This document shows, piece by piece, positions 17,875-27,913 of a stretch of 64,000 bases of DNA. A program made the position numbers and the translations under genes. How positions within the stretch are numbered: position 1 is the first letter of the stretch; each line of letters starts with the position of its first letter. The stretch covers positions 372,001 through 436,000 of the forward strand of contig NZ_FQYR01000004.1 of assembly GCF_900141815.1 (NCBI RefSeq). Reading direction: 5' to 3'. The notes beneath the pieces are model-generated. The model did not search any database and had not been told where the DNA came from. It worked only from the letters and a program-made list of their open reading frames with translations. The stretch comes from Rubritalea squalenifaciens DSM 18772. Its GTDB lineage: Bacteria; Verrucomicrobiota; Verrucomicrobiia; Verrucomicrobiales; Akkermansiaceae.

Positions 17875-19263
17875 ATGCTTGATAAGCTAAAAGATTTTGC
17901 GGTGAAGAAGGGCTACGACATCGCCCGTTCTAAAGGAGTAAAGTGCCCGAAGTGTGCGCAGAAACTCCTGCTTCCCCCTGTGATGCCCAAGGAGGGGCTG
18001 GATGCCGAATTTGACTGTGCTAGCTGCGGCTGGAGCGGAAGTCTCTCACAGGTGATGGAGGAGCGCAGGGAGCAGCGTGACGGAAAGTTAGGGGAGGCTG
18101 TGCCGAAACCGGAAAAATCAAAAATAGTAGAGGCGGATATAGATGGAGGGAAGAGCTGGCTCATCCCGGCGAAGAAGGGGGTAGGCTTTCTCATGGTGTT
18201 CGGCGCTATCTGGTTAAGTTTTACTCTCTTTATGAGCTTGATGTTCATATTTGGGGATCCGGTAGACTCGAATACTGGTGAGCCTGCTAGCAAATGGACT
18301 ATTTTGTTCTTTGTCCCATTCTGGCTAGTAGGGATCGGGGTGCTTTATGCAGGTCTACGTATGCGCTACACGGAGGTAATGGTACTGGCGGACGAGCATC
18401 GTGTGCGGATGATGAAGCGCTTCTTTAGCAAGGTGAAGGAGACTACCTTGGAGATAGAGCAGGTCGACTTTGTGAGTTTGAAGGAGAGTTACAGAAGCAA
18501 TGACCGGCCAGTGTACGCCGTAAGTATTTCCGAAAAGGAAGGCGGCAAAGGATTAAGTTTCGGCAGTGAATTGAGCGATGATGAGAAACGCTGGTTAGTC
18601 AGCAGTATCCAACAGGTGTTACCGTCTTCCCGTATGGTTGATAGCTCAGGTAGTCTCCAGATCGCTAGCAGTGCCGACAAGGAGGAGTTTTCTCACAAAG
18701 GAATGAAGCTGGAGAGAATCGGTCAAGATGGCTTTCGTTTCACGCGCCTGAACCAAGGCGGGAAGTGGGCAATGCTTATCGGCATTGTCTTCATGGTGGT
18801 GAGTTTTATTGTGGTACGATCCGGACTCGATGGATTCGGGCCTGATACGGACAACTGGTTTGAGCTGATCTTTACTATTTTTGAGATCATACCATTTCTC
18901 ATCGGGACGGTCTTCGGTGTCGTGGGCTTGCTGCTCGTATTAGGTGGCTTCAGTTCCATCGGGCGCGAGGAAGTCTTTGAGTTTGGCAAAGACTCGCTGG
19001 TGGTGGAGACCCGCAAGAAGGGGGCTGTAGTGAAGAGTGTCACTCATCCGAGGGACAGCTTTCGATCCGTGGATAGCACAAATTCAGGGCACGTGAATAA
19101 CAGCCCGAGATACCGGGTGAAGCTGAAAGGAAAGAAGTTCGTCAAACTCTGCAGCTTTGTACCGGAGGAAGTGGCTGCAGACTTGCAGGCCTGGGTGGAA
19201 GGCTGGCTGATCAAGAAGCCAGAGCCTTCCACTGCAAAATATGGTGAGTCAATGAAGGCCTAG
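17875..19263 (+). CDS. Uncharacterised zinc-ribbon membrane protein
   Basis: The 462-residue protein starts with an amphipathic helix and a CPKC...CASC zinc ribbon (residues 24-58). Two transmembrane helices lie near 105-155, followed by a PH-like or DUF-type beta region with a TTLEIEQV segment. Two further helices lie near 300-365 and a second beta region follows. The two halves look similar in layout (helix pair, then strands), as in bPH-type membrane proteins, but no named family is certain. Its stop TAG overlaps the TAG of the convergent RlpA gene. Function unknown. Confidence 0.75.
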   Translation: MLDKLKDFAVKKGYDIARSKGVKCPKCAQKLLLPPVMPKEGLDAEFDCASCGWSGSLSQVMEERREQRDGKLGEAVPKPEKSKIVEADIDGGKSWLIPAKKGVGFLMVFGAIWLSFTLFMSLMFIFGDPVDSNTGEPASKWTILFFVPFWLVGIGVLYAGLRMRYTEVMVLADEHRVRMMKRFFSKVKETTLEIEQVDFVSLKESYRSNDRPVYAVSISEKEGGKGLSFGSELSDDEKRWLVSSIQQVLPSSRMVDSSGSLQIASSADKEEFSHKGMKLERIGQDGFRFTRLNQGGKWAMLIGIVFMVVSFIVVRSGLDGFGPDTDNWFELIFTIFEIIPFLIGTVFGVVGLLLVLGGFSSIGREEVFEFGKDSLVVETRKKGAVVKSVTHPRDSFRSVDSTNSGHVNNSPRYRVKLKGKKFVKLCSFVPEEVAADLQAWVEGWLIKKPEPSTAKYGESMKA

Positions 19264-19712
19264 GATTCCTCCTGGTCTTTATTGTCTTCAGATATTTCCT
19301 CAAGGACCTCCACCTTGCATGGGACGACTCCATCCTTATAAAAGGCAAGTTTCTCATTTTTGGACATGCCGACAGCGACGTCGATGATACGTCCTGGCTT
19401 GTAGGGACCTCGGTCATTGATGCGAAGAATGCTGGATTTGCCATTCTTCAGATTGGTGACACGAACCATAGTGCCCATTTTGAGCTTCTTATGGGCAGCC
19501 GTAGGTTTGAAATTGCAGAACTTTTCACCAGAGGCGGTAGCGGTTCCATAGTTAGTCTTCACGGAGTACCAGGACATCTTGCCTGTCTCCGTCTTCACGA
19601 CCTTGTATTTTCCGTTGATCAACTCCTCATCCGAAGAGGTGCTGGTGAGAGAACTGTTGGCGCAGCTGACGCAAATTAGGGGGAACAACAGCATGAGGAT
19701 TCGAATAGTCAT
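19260..19712 (-). CDS. RlpA-like double-psi beta-barrel lipoprotein
   Basis: The 150-residue precursor begins with a lipoprotein signal and a lipobox-like LICVSC near residue 17. The RlpA core follows: GKMSWYSVKTNYGTATASGE, TAAHKKLKMGTMVRVTNL, INDRGPY and GRIIDVA. RlpA proteins act on denuded peptidoglycan glycans or aid septal and wall integrity in the envelope. There is no SPOR domain, so it is the short form. It converges with the zinc-ribbon gene, both stops sharing CTAG. Confidence 0.88.
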   Translation of the reverse strand: MTIRILMLLFPLICVSCANSSLTSTSSDEELINGKYKVVKTETGKMSWYSVKTNYGTATASGEKFCNFKPTAAHKKLKMGTMVRVTNLKNGKSSILRINDRGPYKPGRIIDVAVGMSKNEKLAFYKDGVVPCKVEVLEEISEDNKDQEES

Positions 19713-19833
19713 CTTGTTTTGCTTGTAGTTCAGATAGAAAGAATTGGAGCTTTGTATCCAATGTCAGGATGCCCGTTTAGATTTCTGGGATGGCTGGATC
19801 AAGCACCAAATTCCCTCTGTCTGTGTCTGTATG

Positions 19834-19862
19834 AAAAAAAGCCCGCCAGATAAGTGGCGGGC
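19834..19862 (-). terminator. Rho-independent terminator of topB
   Basis: On the minus strand an 8-bp G+C-rich stem (GCCCGCCA/TGGCGGGC at 19,841-19,862, 6-base loop) is followed by seven T residues. It lies 30 bases after the topoisomerase stop codon. Confidence 0.9.
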
Positions 19863-19891
19863 TTAGGGAAAAAGATATTGGCTTATGAGCC

Positions 19892-22498
19892 TTACTCTTC
19901 GGTCTTCTTCGCGGCCTTCTTAGCGGCTTTCTTAGCGGCTTTCTTAGCGGCTTTCTTAGCGGCTTTCTTAGCGGCTTTCTTGGCCGCTTTTTTCTTTGGC
20001 TCACGTGGCGGGAAGTCAAAGTTCGGGCGAGCATTTTCGAAATCGTAGATCAGGAAGGCCTTAAATTTACGCTTTGTGCGGTTGGAGACAAAGTCGGTCA
20101 TCAAGGATGACTTCTCGCCATTGAATAGCTTGATGGCATCCTCACGGGAGATCTCCTGCTGCAGCATGACCTTGGAAAGTTTGAGTCCATTCGGCGCCTT
20201 GTTGTTCTTGAAGGAAGGTGCTAGGTAGGACTTTTCGGTCTCGTAGATCTTGTGCTCTTGACCGTCTTTGGTGAAGGAGCCGATGATTTGATCTTCGGAC
20301 AGGTCTTCCTCATCCTCTTCATCACGGTCAAAGACGAAGGCCACTTTGTACTTCTTATCGATCTCCAAACCAGCATCGAAGGGGCGGTTGAAGCGTGACT
20401 TGAAGCCCTCTAGGGGGCCTACGAATTTCTTCGTGCAGAGTTCTTTGGCTTCATCCTCTGAAATGAGGCGGGATGCCACATACTTGCTCATGCGGAAGCC
20501 GCATTCTGGATCATGACATTCGTACGTAGCGTCGGTCTGTTTGAGGGTCTCGGCGCCACATTTAGGGCATGGGGCCTTGATGTCAGGGAATACCTTGTTC
20601 TTGAGTTCGGCGGCGTAAGCCTTGGCACGTTCGACGATGTCTTCAGTGTATGCGATGATCTCGCGCATGAATTCCGGACGTTCCAGTTTACCCTGCTCCA
20701 TTTCGTGAAGCTTGTATTCCCAGTCACCCGTCATTTCTGGAGAGGTCAACCCGTCGACACCGATCTCGTGAAGGGTGCTGATGAGCTTGAGGCCGGATCC
20801 GGTCACGTGGATGTCACGGCCATCACGGGCGATGTATTTCTGGCGGATGAGCGTCTCAATGATGACAGCACGAGTCGCTGGAGTACCGAGGCCGCGCTCA
20901 GCCATCGCTTCGCGTAGTTCTTCGTCTTCCACCAGCTTGCCTGCACCTTCCATGGCTGAAAGCAGGGTAGCTTCGTTGTAGCGCGCTGGAGGCTTGGTTT
21001 CGTCCTCGACTACTTCGATGTGCTCAACCTGTGCGGTTTCACCTTCGGAGACAGAGCAGAGCTCATCCTTACCTGCTGCTACACCAACCTTGCGGCCGTA
21101 AACGGCCATCCAGCCTGGTTCGACGAGTACCTTACCTGTGGTGAGGAAGGTGTCTGCGGTTCCCTCGGAGTGAGAGATGGTAGTCTCACGGCGGGTATTT
21201 TCGAAGACCGCGTGAGGGAAGTGAACGGCGAGGAAGCGCTTGCAGACCAGATCGAAGATCTTCTGCTCAGGCTCGGAGAGTTTGACGAAGCGGCCAGTAG
21301 GAATGATCGCGAAGTGATCAGAGATCTTGGCGTTGTTGAAAATACGCTTGGAAGTATTCAGCCCCTTGTTGTCGAGGATGTCCTTGGCGTATTCTGAGAG
21401 ATCATCGTAATCCTTGGCAATGGAAGAGATCGTGGACTTGACGGTGGGTACGTAGTCTTCCGGAAGGTAGCGGGAGTCCGTTCTCGGGTAGGTTAGCATT
21501 TTGTGGCGCTCGTAGAGAGCCTGAGCCAGCTTGAGTGTATTGCCTGCTGAGAAACCGAAGCGAGAAGATGCCTCACGCTGTAGCGTGGTGAGGTCATAAA
21601 GCTGAGGCGCTACCTGCTTGGTTGGCTTCTTGGTTTCTGTGACTGTGCCTGATTTGCCCTCACAGCGGTTCTTAATCGCCTCGGCGTCAGGGGTTTTCCA
21701 GATGCGTTCCGCTTTGGAGTGTGGGTTGCTGGAGTCTTTGCTCCAGTTTGTGTCGATCCACTTGCCGGAATAGCTTCCTGCGGAAACTGAGAAATCCGCA
21801 TGGACTTCAGCATAAGGTGTAGGCTTGAAATTTCTGATCTCCAGCTCGCGCTTGGCCAGAATGGCCAGAGTAGGAGTCTGCACACGGCCTGCGGAAGTGA
21901 TGTTGAACCCACCATGGCGGGAACGGAAGCAGGTCAGGGCGCGGGTAGAGTTCAGGCCTACCAGCCAGTCGGACTCTGAGCGGCACTTGGCAGCGGCTGT
22001 CAGATTGGCCATATCCTCGTCATCGCGCAGCTCGCTCCAGGCATCGAGCACTGCCTGGGTAGTCATGGAACGCATCCAGAGGCGCTTGACTGGCTTGTCG
22101 ATATTACCCAGTTCGAGAATGTACTTGAAGATGAGCTCACCTTCACGGCCGGCATCGCATGCATTGACAATCATGTCGATATCCTTGCGGCGGGCTAGCT
22201 TGAGGACTTGCTTGAGGCGTGTCTCGGATTGCTCGATCGGCTCAAGCTCAAATTTTTTAGGGACGGCGGGAAGGACGTCGAATTTCCATGGCAGGTTCTT
22301 GCCATTCGGCCCAGTGGGCATCTTGAGCTGTACCAAATGACCTACCGCTGATGTGATCACGTGAGTGTCGTTCTCGTAGTAAATATCCCGGCCTTTGCCT
22401 TTTTTCTCGAATTTACCGATGTCGGGGGCCTTCGCGAGTGTGCGTGAAAGGTCGGTTGCGACGGACGGCTTTTCGGCGATGATCAGAGTTTTGGACAT
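19892..22498 (-). CDS. topB: Type IA DNA topoisomerase III with Lys/Ala-rich tail
   Basis: The 868-residue enzyme opens with the Toprim domain ([10 protein letters not shown], then [15 protein letters not shown]). It continues with the type IA core, with catalytic Tyr in [17 protein letters not shown] zinc finger follows near residues 660-690 (CPKCGAET...CHDPECGF), then two C-terminal topoisomerase repeats. It ends in about 30 residues of repeating KKAA units, a histone H1-like DNA-binding tail. It relaxes or decatenates single-stranded DNA regions. The wording of the Toprim motif favours TopB over TopA. ATG at 22,498. It is divergent from malQ across 182 bases. Confidence 0.9.
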   Translation of the reverse strand: MSKTLIIAEKPSVATDLSRTLAKAPDIGKFEKKGKGRDIYYENDTHVITSAVGHLVQLKMPTGPNGKNLPWKFDVLPAVPKKFELEPIEQSETRLKQVLKLARRKDIDMIVNACDAGREGELIFKYILELGNIDKPVKRLWMRSMTTQAVLDAWSELRDDEDMANLTAAAKCRSESDWLVGLNSTRALTCFRSRHGGFNITSAGRVQTPTLAILAKRELEIRNFKPTPYAEVHADFSVSAGSYSGKWIDTNWSKDSSNPHSKAERIWKTPDAEAIKNRCEGKSGTVTETKKPTKQVAPQLYDLTTLQREASSRFGFSAGNTLKLAQALYERHKMLTYPRTDSRYLPEDYVPTVKSTISSIAKDYDDLSEYAKDILDNKGLNTSKRIFNNAKISDHFAIIPTGRFVKLSEPEQKIFDLVCKRFLAVHFPHAVFENTRRETTISHSEGTADTFLTTGKVLVEPGWMAVYGRKVGVAAGKDELCSVSEGETAQVEHIEVVEDETKPPARYNEATLLSAMEGAGKLVEDEELREAMAERGLGTPATRAVIIETLIRQKYIARDGRDIHVTGSGLKLISTLHEIGVDGLTSPEMTGDWEYKLHEMEQGKLERPEFMREIIAYTEDIVERAKAYAAELKNKVFPDIKAPCPKCGAETLKQTDATYECHDPECGFRMSKYVASRLISEDEAKELCTKKFVGPLEGFKSRFNRPFDAGLEIDKKYKVAFVFDRDEEDEEDLSEDQIIGSFTKDGQEHKIYETEKSYLAPSFKNNKAPNGLKLSKVMLQQEISREDAIKLFNGEKSSLMTDFVSNRTKRKFKAFLIYDFENARPNFDFPPREPKKKAAKKAAKKAAKKAAKKAAKKAAKKAAKKTEE
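19918..19981 (-). repeat. In-gene 12-bp tandem repeat encoding the KKAA tail of topB
   Basis: A 12-bp unit (CTTAGCGGCTTT on the plus strand) repeats about five times without change. It encodes alternating Lys-Lys-Ala-Ala at the C-terminus of topoisomerase III. Such a perfect repeat is prone to length change by slippage, always in frame. Confidence 0.9.
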
Positions 22499-22680
22499 GC
22501 TTGGGACTGGGATTAGGGATGGAATCGTGGTTTGGGAAGCAAATTCTGAGTGATTAAGTAATACGAAATAGTGAGATTCCCTATTTGAGGGTATGTCATG
22601 GCTTGGCTAGGGGAGGAGCCAATGTGCCACGAGAATTAGCGTTGCCAAGAAGAAGTTCCGGGTATTTATAATAGTAGTCT

Positions 22681-24396
22681 ATGGTCAAAGCCTTTGAGAA
22701 TGTGGCTCGTTCTGCTGGACTTTTGTTTCCAGTTTTTTCGATGCGCCGCAGTGGTGATCTGGGGATTGGTGATACCTCCACGGTGAAACTGTGTCTGGAT
22801 TGGCTGGCCAAGCACAAGGTGGGCTTCCTGCAGCTGTTGCCTATCAATGTGAGTGGAATGGATAACAGTCCCTATGCGGCGATCAGTTCGGTAGCCTTGG
22901 ATTTTATTTATGTGGATGTCTCGCGCATTCCGGAAATAGGCCAGGATGATATCGAGGATTTGTTGGACGAGTTTGGGCGCAAGTGGTTGGAAAGTGATAG
23001 AGTGGATTACCACACGGTGAAGCTCGTCAAAGGGAGGTTGCTGCGGAAAGCCTATCAGCGTTACGTGGCCAACGGGGATGAGGATCCTGAGTTTACGCAT
23101 TTCTGCAAGCAGGAGAAAGACTGGTTGCAGCCATATTGTCGGTATCGTTGGTTGATGGAGGAGGCAAACTGTGAGGAGGATTGGACCCGGTGGCCTGAGG
23201 AATTCAATACCGCGGAGAAGGCCTTAGCGTATGAGAAGAAAAAGCAGAAGCTCACTGATGGAGGGCCTGAAGGAGTGCAGCTCTACTACGCCTGGGTACA
23301 GTGGCATGCCTTCAAGCAATGGTGGGAGGTGAGGGATTACGCGGATGACTTGGGAATCAAGCTGATGGGGGACATCCCCATCGGAGTTAGTTGTGCCAGC
23401 GCTGACGTGTTTTTTGAACAGCAGTGGTTTGATTTGGATTGGTTTGGTGGAGCACCACCTGAGAAGGTATTTAAAGATGATCCCTTTGCCTGCAAGTGGG
23501 GGCAAAACTGGGGTGTGCCTCTCTACAACTGGGATAAGCTCCAGAAAGATAAATATTCCTGGTGGTGTCGGCGCATTGAAAAGCTCACTGATGTGTTTCA
23601 TATTTTCCGGATCGATCACATTCTGGGGTTTTACCGTATCTATGCCTTCCCTTGGCACCCCAAACGTAATGCCGAGTTCTTGCCCCTGTCAGAGGCTGAG
23701 GCCAAGGCGCTCACCGGTGGAAGACTGCCGCAGTTCATGCCTAGGCCTGATGATACAATGAAGCATAAGGCGCAGAACCTCATGGATGGCGACCGCTACC
23801 TGAAAGCTGTGCTCAAAGCGGCTGATGGATATGAGGTCGTAGGCGAGGATCTGGGCTGTGTTCCTGATTATGTCAGGCCTCACTTGGAGGAGCTGGGTGT
23901 CGCTGGATTTAAAATTTGTCATTGGGAGACTGACCAGGCCGGACGCGCGCAACCACCGGAGAGTCATCATGAGTGCTCATTTGCTACTTACACCACACAT
24001 GACCATCCGCCTATCAAAGGGATCTGGGAAGAGCTGAGAAAAAATGTCGCTGATGGCTGCGCTGGTAGTGGGGATGGGCTCCGGATTTTATGTGAGTATG
24101 CCGGGATGCCTGTGATGAAAAACGCCAAGGACTACGGGCCTTTTGATAATGTCCTGAAGTGGGAGTTGCTGGAGGCCTTGCTGAAAAGCAACGCCCGCTA
24201 CGCCTGCATGATGTACACAGATTTGCTGGGAAGTGATGTCCGCATTAATACACCAGCGACTGTGGGGGACCATAACTGGACGTGTAGAGCTGAGTGGCTG
24301 CTAGACGATATCCCGGATGAGGTGGAGCGCGAGGCGTCCAAGTTAGCAGTCTATATTGATATGTATCATCGTAATGTGTATCAAAGGGTCAAATGA
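22681..24396 (+). CDS. malQ: 4-alpha-glucanotransferase (GH77 amylomaltase)
   Basis: The 571-residue protein has the GH77 opening GLLFPVFSMRRSGDLGIGD and LLPINVSGMDNSPYAAIS. The catalytic region contains FRIDHILGFYR (nucleophile Asp), the acid/base segment VVGEDLGCVPDYVRPHLEELG, and a THDHPPIKG motif. It transfers glucan chains between maltodextrins in the cytoplasm. The stop overlaps the next start (ATGA at 24,393-24,396), so it is coupled to the GH13 gene. The amylase and the nearby glucokinase support a role in storage-glucan or maltodextrin use. Confidence 0.94.
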   Translation: MVKAFENVARSAGLLFPVFSMRRSGDLGIGDTSTVKLCLDWLAKHKVGFLQLLPINVSGMDNSPYAAISSVALDFIYVDVSRIPEIGQDDIEDLLDEFGRKWLESDRVDYHTVKLVKGRLLRKAYQRYVANGDEDPEFTHFCKQEKDWLQPYCRYRWLMEEANCEEDWTRWPEEFNTAEKALAYEKKKQKLTDGGPEGVQLYYAWVQWHAFKQWWEVRDYADDLGIKLMGDIPIGVSCASADVFFEQQWFDLDWFGGAPPEKVFKDDPFACKWGQNWGVPLYNWDKLQKDKYSWWCRRIEKLTDVFHIFRIDHILGFYRIYAFPWHPKRNAEFLPLSEAEAKALTGGRLPQFMPRPDDTMKHKAQNLMDGDRYLKAVLKAADGYEVVGEDLGCVPDYVRPHLEELGVAGFKICHWETDQAGRAQPPESHHECSFATYTTHDHPPIKGIWEELRKNVADGCAGSGDGLRILCEYAGMPVMKNAKDYGPFDNVLKWELLEALLKSNARYACMMYTDLLGSDVRINTPATVGDHNWTCRAEWLLDDIPDEVEREASKLAVYIDMYHRNVYQRVK

Positions 24397-26096
24397 GTGA
24401 TAGGGTAAGGATCTACCAGCTGTTTGTCCGCCACTTCGGAAATACGAATGAGAGCAGAGTTCCGGGTGGTGCGATTGTGCAAAACGGCTGCGGCAAGTTC
24501 GCGGATATCACCGAGCGGGCACTTGAGGAGATCAAGGAGATGGGATTTACCCATCTGTGGCTCACAGGTGTGTTAGAGCATGCGAGCGGTACAAGCTATC
24601 CTAACCGCCCAGCTGATAATCCTGTTTTGCTGAAAGGGCGCGCTGGGAGCCCCTATGCTGTGAAGGACTACTTCGATGTCTGCCCTGACTATGCCTGTGA
24701 CCCTGAGAATAGGCTGGAGGAATTTAAGGAGTTGTTAGCCCGTTGTAGGAGCGTAGGCCTGAAAGTGGTGATCGATTTTGTTCCAAACCATGTGGCGAGA
24801 AGCTATGGCAGCGACGTAGAGCCAGATTTGAGTTTTGGAAAAGGAGATGATGTGAGGCAGTTTTTCCATAGGGAAAACCACTTTTTTTATTTGGAGGGAG
24901 AGTGGAAGATGCAGCTTCCCGGTGGTTTGTATGAGCCAGAAGTTCATGGTCGAGTCACCGGAAATAACGCGGCTACCTGGTCTCCCTCTCCGAATGATTG
25001 GTATGAGACGGTGAAGCTCAACTATGGCCATGACTTTCGCACGGGTAGGGATACATCCCATATGCCGGAGCCAGAGGCTGAGTTGCATGAGGTACCAAAA
25101 ACCTGGAGAACGATGGATGCCATTCTCTCCTATTGGCAGCTCATGGGGGTAGACGGTTTCCGCTGTGATATGGCGCACATGGTGCCCATGGAGTTCTGGC
25201 GCTGGGCGGTGAGGCAGGCTAGATGGAGAAATCCCGAGGTCTACTTCATGGCGGAAGCCTATGATGGTGATCGGGCTAAGCTGACTGATGAAAATGTTCT
25301 GCATGCCTTGTTAGATTCAGGTTTCGACTCCGTATATGACGGGGACAGCTATGAGCTGGTCAAGCAGATCTATGAGGGAGACAAATGGGCGAATGACCTG
25401 GATGATATTTTGTGGGATGAACGGAAGTTAAACCAGATGCTGCGCTATGCTGAAAACCATGATGAGGTAAGGATTGCTTCGCCTAAGCATTGGGGAGGGC
25501 ATGGCCTGAAGGTCGGGGTGCCTGTGACCGCGTTTCTCCTGGGTGTTGGCCGTGGCCCCTGTATGCTCTACAATGGTCAGGAAGTCGGTGAGCCGGCGAT
25601 TGGTTCAGAAGGCTTTAGCGGAGATGATGGACGGAGCAGTATCTTTGATTACTGGAGCCTGCCGGAATTTTGTAAGTGGGTGCATGGCGGGAGTTATGAC
25701 GGAGCCTTGCTGTCTGAGCAGCAGAAGGAACTCCGTGATTGGTACGCCGGATGGATCCAGCTGATGGGGGAGCCGGCTTTCTCCAGAGGGGAGGTTTTTG
25801 GGCTCAACTACATCAATAGGGATAACGAACACTTTGGCAGAGCTGAGGGGGAGCATGTTTCCGGGAAATGGATGTATGCCTTTCTGCGAAGGGATCGGAA
25901 ATCAGGACAAGCCTTTCTGGTGGTGATTCATTTCAACCCCTGGCAGACAGCTCAGGAAGTAGAAGTGCGGCTCTCTCAGGAGGCCCGGGAATGGATAGGT
26001 CATGAGGTGGCTCACAAGGTAGTGATCGGAGAGATGGCTCCTTGTAGTGTGGAGGTTGTGGAGTTTTGGGGAGACTTCGAAGTAGAGGAGATCTAG
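24393..26096 (+). CDS. GH13 alpha-amylase family glycoside hydrolase
   Basis: The 567-residue protein has no signal peptide and carries the four GH13 regions. These are VIDFVPNHV (region I), DGFRCDMAH with the catalytic Asp (II), YFMAEAYD with the acid Glu (III) and ENHDEVR (IV). A C-terminal beta domain follows. It acts on alpha-1,4 or alpha-1,6 glucans in the cytoplasm; the exact bond preference cannot be read. It is translationally coupled to malQ. Confidence 0.92.
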   Translation: MSDRVRIYQLFVRHFGNTNESRVPGGAIVQNGCGKFADITERALEEIKEMGFTHLWLTGVLEHASGTSYPNRPADNPVLLKGRAGSPYAVKDYFDVCPDYACDPENRLEEFKELLARCRSVGLKVVIDFVPNHVARSYGSDVEPDLSFGKGDDVRQFFHRENHFFYLEGEWKMQLPGGLYEPEVHGRVTGNNAATWSPSPNDWYETVKLNYGHDFRTGRDTSHMPEPEAELHEVPKTWRTMDAILSYWQLMGVDGFRCDMAHMVPMEFWRWAVRQARWRNPEVYFMAEAYDGDRAKLTDENVLHALLDSGFDSVYDGDSYELVKQIYEGDKWANDLDDILWDERKLNQMLRYAENHDEVRIASPKHWGGHGLKVGVPVTAFLLGVGRGPCMLYNGQEVGEPAIGSEGFSGDDGRSSIFDYWSLPEFCKWVHGGSYDGALLSEQQKELRDWYAGWIQLMGEPAFSRGEVFGLNYINRDNEHFGRAEGEHVSGKWMYAFLRRDRKSGQAFLVVIHFNPWQTAQEVEVRLSQEAREWIGHEVAHKVVIGEMAPCSVEVVEFWGDFEVEEI

Positions 26097-26182
26097 GCAG
26101 ATGGATGACTATCTGTGATGAAATTGGCACAAATAGTGGAGATATTTGACAATTTGAGGGGAATGTGAAACAGAGAGCGCCT

Positions 26183-27886
26183 ATGCACACGCTCTCTCCA
26201 CATAAACTCGACAATACGGTTTCTGACCGCTTCCAGGAAAATCTGGATGAATTAAGAAGACTTTTTTTCTCCAGGGACAAGGCTGTCTGGCCGGTCTTCG
26301 GGGATCCAGGGATTGAGCAGGTGCTGAACTTCAGGAAAAAGCATGTGCCCAGCCATCGTGTGGTAGATGAATATCCCGGTGGTGCTGCTCTGCACCAGCA
26401 AATGATGCTGAACTCCAAGCTGAACCAGGCATGGCGCTCTCCAGAAGATGGCATCGATCCTCTATTGGTCTTTGCTGCCGCCACTTCAAAAAACTGGGAA
26501 GATCCGGCGTCAGTGGAAAATGTGATCTGCGCACCATCGGATGCCGCGATCTACGGCGCCTTCATGGGAACTGTTGCTAACCCAAACCTCGTCTACAGTG
26601 AGTATGCTGGTATGGCTGAGGACTTCGAGCGCATGGTGATCAGAAAGATTGCCAGACTCGTAGGCTACAATGAAGAGTCTGCCACAGGCTTGTTCACCCA
26701 GGGAGGAACCTTCTGTAACCTCTATGGCTATCTATTCGGACTGAGAAAGTCTCTGCCGGACTCACTGCATCTCGGTCTAGAGTACGGCCAGGACTATCGC
26801 ATCATGTATTCCCAAGGTGGACATTACTCCAACACCACAAACCTTTCCGTCCTCGGAGTGAACATTGACAAGAAGACCATCAAGATCAAGCTGACCGACG
26901 ACAACGATATGGACATGCTGGATTTGGAGCAGCAGCTCACAGCTTGCTTCCGTCTCGGCTGTGTAGTGCCTACAATCATGTTGACCATGGGGACCACAGA
27001 TACCTTTGGTGTGGATAAGGTAAAGCCGGTGTCCGATCTTTTGGACCGCCTGTGCAAGCAGTTCCGCATGGTGCGTCCGCACATCCACGTGGATGCGGCA
27101 GTGGGCTGGCCGCTGATCTTCTTCCTCGGATATGACTTTGATCAAAATCCACTCGAAATCAATGAGGCTACTCTTACTGGCTTGAAACGCAATGTAGCGC
27201 GCTTTCAGGAGCTGAAGTATGCGGACAGCTTCACGGTAGACTTCCAGAAGTGGGGCTTTGTTCCCTACACCTCCAGCCTGGTGATGGTGAAGGACAAGAG
27301 TTCCATGCAGGCTCTGGAGCATGATCCAGAGAATTTCTCTTACTTCGAGAATGATGTACAAGGGCAGACTCACTTGCAGTCTACTGTGGAATGTTCTCGC
27401 GGTGCCGCTGGGATGTTTGGAGCCTATTCTGCCCTACAGTACATGGGGGTGGAAGGCTATCAAATGCTGATTGCGCACGGTCTGCAGAATGCCAACTACT
27501 TCCGTGAAAAGCTCTCCGAAGTGCCTGGTGCTCTGATCGTGGCCGGCCAGAACCAGGGGCCAAGTGTGGGCTTCCGTCTTTATGATCCTAAGAAGGTGAG
27601 CGATGTCGAAGCCGAGTATGAAATGGAGAAGAAGCTTTCCGACTCTCCTGAGTACAGACAGCGCCTCCGGGAGAACACGGCTTATCATCGCCACATCTTC
27701 AAAGCCAGAGGTAAGAAGCACCTCTACACGAACTGGATCGAATTTGTGAGTCACACAAACTACGATGAGTACGGCAACTGGGAGCCAATCCCAGGAGAGA
27801 AGGCTGTCTTCATGAATCCTCTAACAAGCAGGGAAAACATCGACGCCTACATCGCTGGAGTTCACGGGGCAGTGGACGCCTACTAA
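26183..27886 (+). CDS. Group II PLP-dependent decarboxylase (glutamate/aspartate decarboxylase-like)
   Basis: The 567-residue protein has the fold-type I decarboxylase layout. A LFTQGGTFCNLYG stretch holds the cofactor phosphate region, HVDAAVGWP contains the PLP-ring Asp, and the Schiff-base Lys sits in DFQKWGFVPYTSS. Most family members have His-Lys at the last site; here it is Gln-Lys. The closest general types are glutamate decarboxylase and the PanP-like aspartate 1-decarboxylases, so the product could be GABA, beta-alanine or an amine. A GTG at 26,165 is an alternative start. It follows the GH13 gene by 86 bases on the same strand. Confidence 0.82.
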   Translation: MHTLSPHKLDNTVSDRFQENLDELRRLFFSRDKAVWPVFGDPGIEQVLNFRKKHVPSHRVVDEYPGGAALHQQMMLNSKLNQAWRSPEDGIDPLLVFAAATSKNWEDPASVENVICAPSDAAIYGAFMGTVANPNLVYSEYAGMAEDFERMVIRKIARLVGYNEESATGLFTQGGTFCNLYGYLFGLRKSLPDSLHLGLEYGQDYRIMYSQGGHYSNTTNLSVLGVNIDKKTIKIKLTDDNDMDMLDLEQQLTACFRLGCVVPTIMLTMGTTDTFGVDKVKPVSDLLDRLCKQFRMVRPHIHVDAAVGWPLIFFLGYDFDQNPLEINEATLTGLKRNVARFQELKYADSFTVDFQKWGFVPYTSSLVMVKDKSSMQALEHDPENFSYFENDVQGQTHLQSTVECSRGAAGMFGAYSALQYMGVEGYQMLIAHGLQNANYFREKLSEVPGALIVAGQNQGPSVGFRLYDPKKVSDVEAEYEMEKKLSDSPEYRQRLRENTAYHRHIFKARGKKHLYTNWIEFVSHTNYDEYGNWEPIPGEKAVFMNPLTSRENIDAYIAGVHGAVDAY

Positions 27887-27913
27887 GCAAAGATGGATGA
27901 GGGAGCATGCCTA

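Noticed and set aside
19918-19981. Regular 12-bp array that could be mistaken for a CRISPR or intergenic satellite
   Set aside because: The units are in frame inside topB, have no spacers and encode its KKAA tail.
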